Shown here: positions 52,628 to 61,224 of the stretch, piece by piece
How positions within the stretch are numbered: position 1 is the first letter of the stretch
How the letters are laid out: each line of letters begins with the position of its first letter
NCBI GenBank assembly: GCA_039821145.1
Contig: JBCBOS010000004.1
Location: 328,167-392,166 of the forward strand
Reading direction: 5' to 3'
Length of the DNA stretch: 64,000 nt
Source: JBCCSZ01 sp039821145
GTDB taxonomy: Bacteria > Bacteroidota > Bacteroidia > Chitinophagales > Saprospiraceae
Made by a program: the position numbers and the translations under genes
Notes under the pieces: model-generated
Seen by the model: only the letters and a program-made list of their open reading frames with translations
What the model was told of the DNA's origin: nothing
Database searches by the model: none

Positions 52628-53821
52628 TCATCGGCAAGAGTACAGATTTGGGGAGGGCAAGCAGGATCGCAGCGCAATGATGCCCAAGGCAGTGGCCAGC
52701 AAAGGGTCGTCTTCCTTGTTGAGGCTTCCGACAGGATTGAGATAACTGCCATCGCTTCGCTGGACTTCCTGAAGCAATTTCGACATCTTCTCCCGCCATT
52801 CCCCCTCATCTCCGACCGCTGCCAATGCCTCGGCCCGCACAGAAAGGTGGTAAAAAAACATCACCTCGTGCCAGCGATAGGGATCATCTGTCGGAATCCC
52901 CTCTGGGCGATACAGAATGGGATGGGCTTGGAGCCAGCAATGGGCCGCTTGTACCTCCTCCGATTCCACCGCCCGTCCAGCGGCCAACAAGGCCAGCAAG
53001 CCATCCGCAGTCGCAGTCGCATAACTGGGATAGAGCTGGAGTGAATCCAATCGACTCTTGTTGGTGCTGGTGGTCACTGCCGAGGCGTAAAAACCACCAT
53101 CATAGGTGAGGCTGTCCAGGCTGTGGTGCCCGGGCTGGGGCTTTTGCCCCTTGGGATGTTTTTGCACCACTTGTAGGAAACTGCCTACCTTGCGAAGACT
53201 CGCCGAATCCAAGCGGCCAGCCCAGCGCAAAGACTCCAAGATGCGCCTGGTGTGCGACAAGTCCACATGGCCTGTGGCCCCTTCGGTCAAATGGGTCTCG
53301 CCGAAGCCCCAAGCCCCATAGGCCAGTTGCTCCGACGAAATGCCCCGTTGTTCTGTGAATTGCTGAGAGAGCAGATAATCTGCCATTTGTTGTATCAGTA
53401 GACGATCTGTTTGCGTTCCGTATCGACTCAATGTGCGCAGGGCATGAGCCGTGGCGTAGTTGGGATAGTCCACAATCATGGGATCCGATACACCCAATAC
53501 CCCTTCTTCTGACAAATGAGACCGCAAAAACTGCAGGCCTTTTTGCACCTTTTGCTCATCCCTTGGGAAGACTGTTTTGTCCACACACAGCAAGTGCCAC
53601 AAAATGAAAGCTGTGAAAGACTCTCCCCCCTTCAAGATGCCATGCGTTTCGCTGTGCCAACCACCATCCTCTCCCTGCTGGTCCCACAGCCACGCACAAG
53701 AGCGGCGGAGCAAGTCCTCGGCCAAAGGCGGTGGCGGAGTGGGCGCTTGGCAAGCGGTGTACAGGCAGCTCATAGAAAGCAAGAAAACCGAAAAAAGAAC
53801 AGTGGTCAATCGCAATGGCAT
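52628..53821 (-). CDS. alpha/alpha-toroid (prenyltransferase-repeat) lipoprotein
   Basis: A 397-residue lipoprotein (lipobox LYTAC). The mature protein is helical with repeats of the squalene-cyclase/prenyltransferase superfamily: LLRRSCAWLWDQQGEDGGWHSE, TAFILWHLL, YATAHALRTLSRYG, YGAWGFGE, YATATADGLLALLAAG, LLQEVQRSDGSYLNPVG. The DxDD catalytic motif of squalene-hopene cyclases is missing, and the protein is exported, so terpene cyclisation is unlikely; such toroids in secreted proteins usually bind or cleave glycans or proteins. The start at 53821 is taken for its signal peptide. It follows a second toroid gene by 29 bp. Confidence 0.75.
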   Translation of the reverse strand: MPLRLTTVLFSVFLLSMSCLYTACQAPTPPPPLAEDLLRRSCAWLWDQQGEDGGWHSETHGILKGGESFTAFILWHLLCVDKTVFPRDEQKVQKGLQFLRSHLSEEGVLGVSDPMIVDYPNYATAHALRTLSRYGTQTDRLLIQQMADYLLSQQFTEQRGISSEQLAYGAWGFGETHLTEGATGHVDLSHTRRILESLRWAGRLDSASLRKVGSFLQVVQKHPKGQKPQPGHHSLDSLTYDGGFYASAVTTSTNKSRLDSLQLYPSYATATADGLLALLAAGRAVESEEVQAAHCWLQAHPILYRPEGIPTDDPYRWHEVMFFYHLSVRAEALAAVGDEGEWREKMSKLLQEVQRSDGSYLNPVGSLNKEDDPLLATALGIIALRSCLPSPNLYSCR

Positions 53822-53850
53822 TTGATCAGAATTGTGGTGTTGAGAAAGGA

Positions 53851-55284
53851 TTACTTGCGGGCCATGAGCAGCTCGGCATCTCTGTCGGCTGTCAGTGTCA
53901 TGATGACCGCAGCAGTACAAAAGACGGGGCTGGTAATGCAGTGTTGTCCAGTCCAACTGCCGTTGCCGTTTTGAACCTTGTCAAATAGGCCAGCCATTTT
54001 TTTGTGCCAATTGTCCCATGATTTCTGATTGCCTTCTGCCACAAATGACTCGGCTGTCATCATGTAGCTGAGGTATTCCTCGCCACCATTGTTGCCAAAA
54101 CCAGTCAGGACCGCATCGTTGTTCAACTGCGCCTTGGCTGCCGCATTGGCCCGGTAAGACTCCGCTAGGCGCTTGGCCTTTTTCTCTGTGTATGTTTTGC
54201 TCAAAATCTTGTAATTGGCCTCCTCATTCTCAGGAGACAATGTACCCACATTTTCTCCACTTGCCTCTTGGATGGCTTTCTCAGCCTCGCTCGCATCTTT
54301 GGCCGTGGCACGCTGTGTACTGCTCAGCGAATACAGCGCGATTCCCGCCGCCTTTTCTGTCTTGACATTGCCCGACTTATCCATGTTCTTTTGCTGATAG
54401 GCTCGGGATTGGTCCAGCACGACATCAACATCCTTGCCCACCAATTGACTCATTTCCAAAGCATTGTTGGCCATGACGGAATTGAGAACGGGTGCCCATC
54501 CGCTGGCTCCCCAACTGCCATCGGCCTGCTGTGCATCCTGGAGCATTCCGATGCATTTGTCAATGGCGCGATTGATCCGCTTTTTCATCGCCTTGTCGCC
54601 CACTCCCTCGTGCAGGATGCGAGTGAAGAACTGCATGCTGATGGAGACGTCGACATTTCGTCCCAATTTTCGTTGAGGCTGGGTGTTGGTCAGAGCAGTG
54701 ATGTTTTGGGCATTTGGAGGCGTTTGTTCCACGACGGTCAGTAGATATTTCAAAGCCTTTTGCAGGTGACTGGCGTGTGGGCCTTCTGTGAGGCTGCTGC
54801 CTGCGCGGGCCAGGGCCAGGGCACTGAAGGCGGTTGTAGCAGGGTCGGTTTGTGGCAGGGGAGCATTGTTTGAGATGACATCATCGGTCTCGACATCTCC
54901 TTTGACAACAGGTGGGATGGCGATCTGTGGAGCTGGTCTTTCTTCAATGTCCATTCTGAGACCACGGCCCCTGTAAGAACCAGTTCCGCCATTCATCACT
55001 TGATTGGCTCCCCAGCCTCCATCTGCTGCCTGTGACTGAGCCAGCCATTCAATGCTTTTGGTGAGGTAATCGGGAATGGGCTTGAGGGTAACGGGAGTCA
55101 AGCTCTCATTCTTTTCGACTGCCACTGGCAATGACACGGTTTGGGCTTTGGCCGTGGGCTGGACATGTCTGTACGAACTGCTCAAGGATTCTATGCTTTC
55201 TGGTGCTTGACGAGAAGAAACCAGTAGGCAGGACAGTGCGATGAGGGCAATGGCAAGGCCAGAAAAAAAGATGATTTTTTTCAT
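53851..55284 (-). CDS. alpha/alpha-toroid (prenyltransferase-repeat) exported protein
   Basis: A 477-residue exported protein with an N-terminal hydrophobic segment (FFSGLAIALIALSCLLVSS; Cys19 may be lipidated). A classical QW-type repeat lies at WLAQSQAADGGWGA, with further toroid segments PATTAFSALALARAG, MLQDAQQADGSWGA, and a C-terminal NGSWTGQHCITSPVFCTAAVIMTL. A charged helical insertion (~340-400, rich in Ala, Glu and Lys) interrupts the repeats. No DxDD or prenyltransferase zinc site was found. First gene of a four-gene cluster with a second toroid lipoprotein and two membrane proteins. The fold call is good; the activity is unknown. Confidence 0.75.
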   Translation of the reverse strand: MKKIIFFSGLAIALIALSCLLVSSRQAPESIESLSSSYRHVQPTAKAQTVSLPVAVEKNESLTPVTLKPIPDYLTKSIEWLAQSQAADGGWGANQVMNGGTGSYRGRGLRMDIEERPAPQIAIPPVVKGDVETDDVISNNAPLPQTDPATTAFSALALARAGSSLTEGPHASHLQKALKYLLTVVEQTPPNAQNITALTNTQPQRKLGRNVDVSISMQFFTRILHEGVGDKAMKKRINRAIDKCIGMLQDAQQADGSWGASGWAPVLNSVMANNALEMSQLVGKDVDVVLDQSRAYQQKNMDKSGNVKTEKAAGIALYSLSSTQRATAKDASEAEKAIQEASGENVGTLSPENEEANYKILSKTYTEKKAKRLAESYRANAAAKAQLNNDAVLTGFGNNGGEEYLSYMMTAESFVAEGNQKSWDNWHKKMAGLFDKVQNGNGSWTGQHCITSPVFCTAAVIMTLTADRDAELLMARK

Positions 55285-55930
55285 GATTCTTTTGAGTTAA
55301 AGAGTTTGTAAAAGTTGTTTTGGCATCGGGACGATCGGGCCAGAACGCTTTGCATTCCAGTGTTGTGCCCCATGCCTTGGTCAAAACTCTGCCCCAATGG
55401 CAGGCCTGCGTCGACGAAATTTCAAGCCTTTTTGGGCGAGTGACATTCGGCAGTACATCTCTTAGATGCTTGGTGCCGATGAATTACACACGGCGGGGCA
55501 ATTTTTTTTCCATCCATTCAAAATTTCTTGAGGACTTGTCCACAAGTTGGCCTTTTCCAACTGCTGCTGAAAGGGCCACTTTAGGAGTCTTTCACTTCGC
55601 TTTGTAAAACATCCATTTCGATCCGGGAATCATTTTTTTGATTTTTTTATTTGGAGGGGGGTTACCTTTTCGCACTTGCTGCATAAAGAAGTGATGTTAG
55701 CCCACAAGCCCAGAACGGCCCATCGGCTGACATCAATCCAACTTCAAAACCAACCCGAATCAGGGTCTTCAAAACTGTCTTTGCCTCGCGGTAAGAAATT
55801 TCATCCAGGCGCTTGAGCTGCGCAGCGGGAGACGGGAATTTGATGCCTTTTCGGGAAGGATTTCAAGACAACTCAATTTTCTCAACTCTGCCTATTCGAC
55901 ATGTATAGGCCCACTAAACGAACGGATATT
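55285..55930. other. intergenic region, 646 bp
   Basis: Between the divergent toroid gene and the small double-glycine peptide gene. It includes T-rich runs (55625-55655). A minus-strand open stretch of about 66 codons (55669-55866) has plausible composition but no start codon, so I did not call a gene. No RNA gene, repeat or exact promoter consensus was seen. Confidence 0.35.
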
Positions 55931-56047
55931 ATGAAAAAGAATGTTCAAACAAAACTGCAGCAACTCCGCAATCAGGCCATCACTTCTCAAAAACTACACA
56001 AGATCAAAGGCGGCAACATCGGGACTCAGGATGTCGTGGATACCTAG
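55931..56047 (+). CDS. small peptide with double-glycine leader motif
   Basis: An ATG-to-TAG frame encodes 38 residues: a lysine/glutamine-rich N-terminal part (MKKNVQTKLQQLRNQ) followed by SQKLHKIKGGNIGTQDVVDT at the end. The L..IKGG pattern is the cleavage site of double-glycine leaders used by C39-peptidase ABC exporters for bacteriocins and other RiPP-like peptides; the predicted core after GG is 11 residues (NIGTQDVVDT plus none of the usual Cys, Ser clusters). No modification or export gene lies in the window, so the exporter would have to be elsewhere. Too short for automatic calling; the length and motif make it credible, not certain. Confidence 0.5.
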   Translation: MKKNVQTKLQQLRNQAITSQKLHKIKGGNIGTQDVVDT

Positions 56048-56176
56048 TAGATAAAGTACAGACCCCAACAGCTGTTTGTCCACTTCTGAAAAGCACGACT
56101 GCCATCATTGTGGCGCTGCCATTTTCTGCGGTTGTGCTTTTCACTTTTCCCAATTTCAAACACTCCCCAACAATGT

Positions 56177-57604
56177 CTACAACTCCTTGATTTTTTCCAA
56201 CAACCAGTGTTTGACCACCATCGGTTCTTTTTGCCGGATGCTTTCGCGCAGGGCTTCTTTGTCGCTGGACGTACGCTTGGGGTTGGTCAGCAATTTGATG
56301 AGTTTTTTGGTGTAGAGGATGAAATTGAGATAGGTCGTCTGGCGCTGGGCGTTCATGCCGCTGCCTCTTCGGATGTAGGTTTCGAAGGCGTGGAGATCGG
56401 ACAGGAGAACTTCGTGATAGCTGGGCTGCTGGCGAAACAGCTCGAAATAGGTCCGCAGCCGAAGGCTTTTGACCCGAAAGACGTAGGACGGCAAAAAGGA
56501 CACCTCCACCAAACAGTCCAACACTTTTTCAAAGGCTCCCTTGTGGTAATACAAATAAGCCCAGGCCAATTGGGTGGCACTTTCGCGCACATTTGGGGCC
56601 AGTTTTTTTTCGTAGTTGGCGATGAATTCTGCTGTCCAATCAAAGACTTTCAAGGCAGCGGCAATGGCTGCCACATTGGTAAAGGTCGCGTCGGTGATTC
56701 GGTTTTTGTCCAACAAAATGTCATAGGTCAAGGCCACCTTGGTCAACTCCAAAAAGTCGTGCAGGTAGCGGCGATCTCCCTTGTTGATTTGGGCAACGGC
56801 ATAATTGGACAGTTGCTGGTACAGTTCAATCCGCTCTTGTTGCGGCAGTTGGTCAATCAGGTCAACGAAGCGCGCCCGGAGCTGGTGAAACAGGCTCTCG
56901 TCCTCTCGATTCTGATACAGTCGAATGAGGCCATCGTACAATTCCAGCAAGACATTTGAAGGCTTCTCCGTCTGCGCCAACACTTCTTCCAACAACCACA
57001 TCTGGTGCTGCTCGCCCAAGGTAGCAGAGCGGGTCATCAGCTCGCTGGCGTATTGCAATTTGGCCAAAGAAAAGTAGTGGTCCAAGTGAGTCATACAATC
57101 CCGAATGCTCTGCACCCCCTTTTTGAACTTGGAGGTATCGGGATGAAAAAAATACTGGTGGTTGTAGTGCAACAGACGTCCAATCGATCTGAGGTCTTTG
57201 CATTTTTTTGATTCCAATTGCTTGATCTCCTGTTGAACAGAACGCTGAAAATCCAGGTGCAATTTCCGCCGCCCCAGGGCCTCGGTCAGCAGCTGATTTC
57301 GATGGACCTTGGCATGGCGAATTTCTTGTGCCACCAAGAAATCTTCCAGTAGGCGAGTCATTTTGTACATCAGTTGTCGCATGCGACTGTCGTCATACGG
57401 CTTGCCAGGAAACAGCTGCGCGAAAGCTTTCTCCTTGGCGAGTTTGGGAGAAAAAAGTCCGGGGTAGTGATCGTGCAACAGATCGTACAAGGCCAGCAAT
57501 TGTTCACTGGAATTGAAATAGGGCGATCGCAAAAATTGCCCAAAGGCCCGAAACTCTTCCCGCTCCAGACTCTGCAAAAAGCGGATCAACTTACTATTGT
57601 GCAT
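56177..57604 (-). CDS. conserved helical-repeat protein of unknown function
   Basis: A 475-residue soluble protein, nearly all alpha-helical, starting MHNSKLIRFLQSLEREEFRAFGQFLRSPYFNSSEQLLALYDLLHDHYP. Downstream helices have TPR-like spacing (YDGLIRLYQNREDESLFHQLRARF, WAYLYYHKGAFEKVLDCL). No signal peptide, membrane helix or catalytic motif was found. I have the impression that proteins starting with this 'EEFRAFGQFLRSPYFN' pattern form paralogous families in Saprospira-like bacteria, but I cannot name a function. It diverges from the sigma factor gene. Confidence 0.75.
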   Translation of the reverse strand: MHNSKLIRFLQSLEREEFRAFGQFLRSPYFNSSEQLLALYDLLHDHYPGLFSPKLAKEKAFAQLFPGKPYDDSRMRQLMYKMTRLLEDFLVAQEIRHAKVHRNQLLTEALGRRKLHLDFQRSVQQEIKQLESKKCKDLRSIGRLLHYNHQYFFHPDTSKFKKGVQSIRDCMTHLDHYFSLAKLQYASELMTRSATLGEQHQMWLLEEVLAQTEKPSNVLLELYDGLIRLYQNREDESLFHQLRARFVDLIDQLPQQERIELYQQLSNYAVAQINKGDRRYLHDFLELTKVALTYDILLDKNRITDATFTNVAAIAAALKVFDWTAEFIANYEKKLAPNVRESATQLAWAYLYYHKGAFEKVLDCLVEVSFLPSYVFRVKSLRLRTYFELFRQQPSYHEVLLSDLHAFETYIRRGSGMNAQRQTTYLNFILYTKKLIKLLTNPKRTSSDKEALRESIRQKEPMVVKHWLLEKIKEL

Positions 57605-57794
57605 GGCGTGAAATCAAACAAAAAATTCAAAAATTCACCTCTAAAAAACTGACTATAAAGCAATTGCCAAACAATTTAGTCATTTTTTCATACAATCAGG
57701 CACAACAAACGGCTGGAATTGTGCTTGTTGCTTCCTTTCTGTATTTGTATCATTGACTTACTGATATGCATCAATGAGTCGAATGGGGTGTATG

Positions 57795-57819
57795 CCACTG
57801 ATCTTTTTGTGATCAGTGG
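57795..57819 (+). promoter_or_regulatory. perfect palindrome upstream of sigma factor gene
   Basis: CCACTGATC (57795-57803) and GATCAGTGG (57811-57819) are exact inverted repeats with a 7-nt loop (TTTTTGT), 28 nt before the sigma factor start codon. It may be an operator or an mRNA hairpin controlling translation or decay. Confidence 0.5.
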
Positions 57820-57846
57820 TTGATTTGGATTCTTTATCTTTAGCAT

Positions 57847-58386
57847 ATGGCCATTTCGTCAACTTACGAACTCTCCACCATCAAACAACTCTACATCCGC
57901 CACCGGGTGCAACTCGTCCAGTGGCTGGTAAAAATGTATGCCTTCGATCCGGGCGAAGCCACAGAGCTGGCCCAGAGTGCCTTTGCCATTTTTGCAGAGC
58001 GGGCAGCGGCGGGGAGTTTGCCGAGTTTTGAACGGGCTGGACTGGAAAAAACCTATCTCTTTGCCATTGCCAAAAACAAGGCGCGCGAACAACTGCGGCT
58101 GCGCAAGCGAACGACGGCCTTGAGCGAGCAAGCGGTCGGCATACAGGATGAGGAGCAAGAACGCGAAGCGGAAGCCGAGAAGAGGAGTCGCATCGAGCTG
58201 GCATCGAAGGCTTTTGCCAAACTGGGCGAAAAGTGTCAACAACTGCTGAAACTGGCCATCGTATTCAAGACGCCGATGCAAGACATTGCCCAGCAAATGG
58301 ACTACGAGAATGCCCAAACCGTGAAGACGCGCAAGTACAAATGCTTGCAACGCTTGCGGACATTGTACACCCAATCTACCAACTGA
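57847..58386 (+). CDS. ECF-like RNA polymerase sigma factor
   Basis: A 179-residue sigma-70 family protein. Region 2 spans ~10-90 (YIRHRVQLVQWLVKMYAFDPGEATELAQSAFAIFAER, then YLFAIAKNKAREQLRLRKR). A charged linker (AVGIQDEEQEREAEAEKRSRI) follows, then region 4 as a helix-turn-helix (LGEKCQQLLKLAIVFKTPMQDIAQQMDYENAQTVKTRKYKCLQRLRTL). It should direct RNA polymerase to a small regulon, probably including the genes just downstream. It is one base upstream of a membrane TPR protein gene that is its likely antagonist. Confidence 0.88.
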   Translation: MAISSTYELSTIKQLYIRHRVQLVQWLVKMYAFDPGEATELAQSAFAIFAERAAAGSLPSFERAGLEKTYLFAIAKNKAREQLRLRKRTTALSEQAVGIQDEEQEREAEAEKRSRIELASKAFAKLGEKCQQLLKLAIVFKTPMQDIAQQMDYENAQTVKTRKYKCLQRLRTLYTQSTN

Positions 58387-58387
58387 T

Positions 58388-59200
58388 ATGTCGGATGAAC
58401 TCAAAGACATTGCCCTGGCCGAAGCCTACCTCAATGATGCATTGAGCGAGGAGGAAAAACGCGTCGTCGAAAAACGTCGACAGGACGACCCTGACTTTGC
58501 CCGCTTGGTCGATGACATGGATGTGATGATGGCGGGAAGCAAGGCTGCCTTCCGCCAAGAGGTGCAAGAGCAATTGCAAGAGCTGGAAAAGACCCTGCCG
58601 AGAATCCCGCTGGACGAAGCAGCACTCATCCTCAACGACATGGACATCCCTGCTGCCGAGGAAGAAGATGACACGCTCCAGTCCAGTGAGGAGGATTCAT
58701 CCAAAAACAGGCGTTGGCTGTATCTGATTGCTCTGCTACTGATCATTTTGGCCGTCATCACCTGGGCTCTCTGGCCCCAGCCCAAGGCCCACGAACAACT
58801 TTTTGCCAAGTACTTTGAAGCTCCTCCTGTGGAGCGCAGCAACAGTCGATCGCCCATCGCCGCTTTGCAGCAAAAAGCCGATGCCGCCTATCAGACCGGG
58901 CAATATGCAGCTGCCATTCCCTTGTACGATCAATTGTACCGGGAGTATGGAGACAGTCTGAGTCTGTATTATCTGGGGATGGCCCAGATGGCCAATGGCA
59001 ATGGGGAGGCTGCGGTGGAGAGTTTGAATACCGTTGCAGAACTCCCCGAGGACATTCGCTACAGACAGCTGCAGTTTTATCTGGCCTTGGCCCATTTGCA
59101 GGAAGGAGATCGCAAGGCGGCTACCGACTTGTTGCGCAATTTGGATGGCGAAGCGGCTGAGGCCTTGCGGCAAGAAATGGAAAAAGCTTTTTCACAATAA
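58388..59200 (+). CDS. membrane TPR protein, probable anti-sigma factor
   Basis: A 270-residue protein in sigma/anti-sigma operon position. Residues 1-105 are cytosolic and acidic, starting with a short motif common at the N-terminus of anti-sigma-like proteins here (LAEAYLNDALSEEEKRVVEKR). A single transmembrane helix follows (WLYLIALLLIILAVITWALW, ~116-135), and a periplasmic C-terminal half has TPR repeats (ALQQKADAAYQTGQYAAAIPLYDQLYREYGD, YYLGMAQMANGNGEAAVESL). It likely holds the sigma factor at the membrane and senses a periplasmic partner through the TPRs; this is inferred from layout. Confidence 0.75.
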   Translation: MSDELKDIALAEAYLNDALSEEEKRVVEKRRQDDPDFARLVDDMDVMMAGSKAAFRQEVQEQLQELEKTLPRIPLDEAALILNDMDIPAAEEEDDTLQSSEEDSSKNRRWLYLIALLLIILAVITWALWPQPKAHEQLFAKYFEAPPVERSNSRSPIAALQQKADAAYQTGQYAAAIPLYDQLYREYGDSLSLYYLGMAQMANGNGEAAVESLNTVAELPEDIRYRQLQFYLALAHLQEGDRKAATDLLRNLDGEAAEALRQEMEKAFSQ

Positions 59201-59277
59201 ACCCTTGAGAAGTTCCAAAAATCGACATCACAAAGAGAGTGTGAGACACATTTTTTCACTTTTCAATTTTCCCTCAG

Positions 59278-60108
59278 ATGAATTATACAGAATCTTTGCG
59301 CGCCCATCATAAGACCCTAACCCCTAAGGATTGTATTGGCTGGATCAACTCGGTTTACGACAACAATGGAAATGAATATCAATATTTCAAAGTCAATGAT
59401 GCGCAGGACGCAGGCATCGATACAGGAGAGTACGAATGTATACTTTGCCAAATGAGTTTGCCTCCGTCTTTCCATCACATGTCCTATGACCTGACGACAA
59501 AAAAAATCACAGAAAAAGATCAGATCGGAAGCAGCAATGGAGGAGCTGATTTGACGTTCCTGACCAACATCCGACCTTGTACTCCAAACGATTACAAAGA
59601 CCAAGATGGAAAAGATATCGACTCCATCTCATTTCTTGAGAACCACATTCTAAAGCGCGATTACAAAAACATCAGGCAAGCAGAGGAAGGCTTCCGCATA
59701 AGAAGTTGCAGCGACGATTGCCGCGAATCGATGATCTTTGGCCTCTCCAGAGATGCCAATCTGAGCAAAAGGAAAATAAAATTTTTTGGGAGATCCATCG
59801 ACAGACCAAGCGATCCCGCTTGGATCTACTATCTACCCGCCATCGGAAAAGTGCCAGAAAGTGCAACGTGTGAGCATCCTGCCAGTGTGTGTTTTTTCCG
59901 GACCAAGGATGTCAACCTCGTCTTATCCTGGCTGTGGCTTTGCGAAAAGCCCGAGATGCACCAAAACAGTGGCATTGCCATCCACCATCCAGTTTTCCAC
60001 AATGAGCAAATTGACGGAATGATGTTGAAAGTATTTGATGATCCGAGGGCCATCATACCCAGTCCGGGATGCAATGCTGTTTTGCTCAATCCATCAATAC
60101 CAGCTTGA
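59278..60108 (+). CDS. unknown protein, paralogue A of a two-member family
   Basis: A 276-residue protein with no signal peptide. It shares with the 262-residue protein at 61225-62013 the blocks PPSFHHMSYDL, FLTNIRPC, CSDDCRESMIFG, AWIYYLPAIGK and KVFDDPRAIIPSPGC. The conserved Cys/Asp motif (CSDDC) and the HH pair could bind a metal or form a disulfide. I do not recognise the family. It is 77 bp after the anti-sigma-like gene and may belong to its regulon. The 5' untranslated stretch shows no promoter consensus. Confidence 0.65.
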   Translation: MNYTESLRAHHKTLTPKDCIGWINSVYDNNGNEYQYFKVNDAQDAGIDTGEYECILCQMSLPPSFHHMSYDLTTKKITEKDQIGSSNGGADLTFLTNIRPCTPNDYKDQDGKDIDSISFLENHILKRDYKNIRQAEEGFRIRSCSDDCRESMIFGLSRDANLSKRKIKFFGRSIDRPSDPAWIYYLPAIGKVPESATCEHPASVCFFRTKDVNLVLSWLWLCEKPEMHQNSGIAIHHPVFHNEQIDGMMLKVFDDPRAIIPSPGCNAVLLNPSIPA

Positions 60109-60256
60109 ATGGACAAATAACGCTCTCCTTACACACAAAATAATTTTCGGATAGATCAGCTCCTTTTCGGTGCTGTACTGAACACTTATTCTGTTGCCAA
60201 TTTCGGTAGCAGCTGGCATTTCTATGCCCTTTTTGTACACCATTAAATGAAACAAA

Positions 60257-61183
60257 ATGAAAGCGCAGTACATTTTATTCTTCCTCTTTTTTCTCGGCTT
60301 CAACAGCCTACAAGGCCAAGACATCAAGGATGTCATGAAAAAACTGGACAGCCTTCAGATGACCTTGGATACCATGAAAAAGGACAAGCCAGACAAACAG
60401 ATTTTATTTTCTGTTGGTGGCAACCTCAACTTTCTGAGCAGTCCAAAAATCGATGGGGCCTACTATGATGTGAGCACCTTTTTTCCAAGCCTGAGCAAGG
60501 ACACCACCAGTGGTTGGCGACACTTTGGATTTGCTGGCCGATTGGCACAAGGTCGATTCGTATCCGGGCAAGACAGTTTTTCGCTGACCAATCAAATCAC
60601 CCTCATCGACCCCTTGCCTGGTATGCCAGGTTTGGTTCGCGTGGTTGACCAAGATTACAATGTAAACATTACAGAAATTTTGAGTTACTTGAGTTTTTCT
60701 GCGACTCCTACGGTCCGAATACTTGGGAAGAAGTCTCCTTTGCACTTTGCATTCCATTTTGAGTATCTTCGTCGGAATACCATTTCAACCCAGGAGACCA
60801 TTGTTACTCGGAATGATACATTGGACGTATCCGAAAGCTCGATGATCTCAAGTCGAAGAACCCCTGCCAGAACAGTAAAAACCAGCCGGGAAACCGTCAA
60901 TCACAACCTGCTGTTTGCCCCTGGTCTCAAGTTTCACCTGGAGCACAAGAAAATCCATTTCGACGTAGATACCTACCTGGGAAGGGGCGTTGACATTCTA
61001 GAACGCGGTGACAGCAGTTGGAAAAGCTTTTATCTTACACACTTTACAGCTCATTACACGGGCAATGGAAGCTTTAAAATAGGAGGAGAAGTCCGAAGCT
61101 TTTTTGGGGAAGCCCCGCAAACAACCCTCTACATTGCCAAGACTTTTTCTTTTGAAACATTGGCCAGCCTGTTCGGCTCCTAA
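60257..61183 (+). CDS. predicted outer-membrane barrel protein, unknown family
   Basis: A 308-residue exported protein (signal peptide MKAQYILFFLFFLGFNSLQGQ) with a short coiled coil (DVMKKLDSLQMTLDTMKKDK) followed by alternating beta strands: ILFSVGGNLNFLSSP, RHFGFAGRLAQGRFV, ITEILSYLSFSATPTVRILG, FAFHFEYLRR, HNLLFAPGLKFHLEHKKIHFDVDTYLGRG and the final SFKIGGEVRSFFG/TTLYIAKTFSFE. This fits an outer-membrane beta-barrel of porin type, but I cannot assign a family. It lies between two paralogous unknown genes, suggesting it forms their surface receptor or channel. Confidence 0.65.
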   Translation: MKAQYILFFLFFLGFNSLQGQDIKDVMKKLDSLQMTLDTMKKDKPDKQILFSVGGNLNFLSSPKIDGAYYDVSTFFPSLSKDTTSGWRHFGFAGRLAQGRFVSGQDSFSLTNQITLIDPLPGMPGLVRVVDQDYNVNITEILSYLSFSATPTVRILGKKSPLHFAFHFEYLRRNTISTQETIVTRNDTLDVSESSMISSRRTPARTVKTSRETVNHNLLFAPGLKFHLEHKKIHFDVDTYLGRGVDILERGDSSWKSFYLTHFTAHYTGNGSFKIGGEVRSFFGEAPQTTLYIAKTFSFETLASLFGS

Positions 61184-61224
61184 GGTCCAGGCTGACATTA
61201 AATACCTTGTAAAACCAAGACAAC

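Noticed and set aside
52628..55284. Squalene-hopene cyclase or protein prenyltransferase activity
   Set aside because: The toroid repeats fit, but both proteins are exported and lack the DxDD or zinc-binding catalytic motifs.
55669..55866. Minus-strand open stretch of about 66 codons in the 55.3-55.9 kb spacer
   Set aside because: Composition looks protein-like but there is no start codon at its head and no recognised family.
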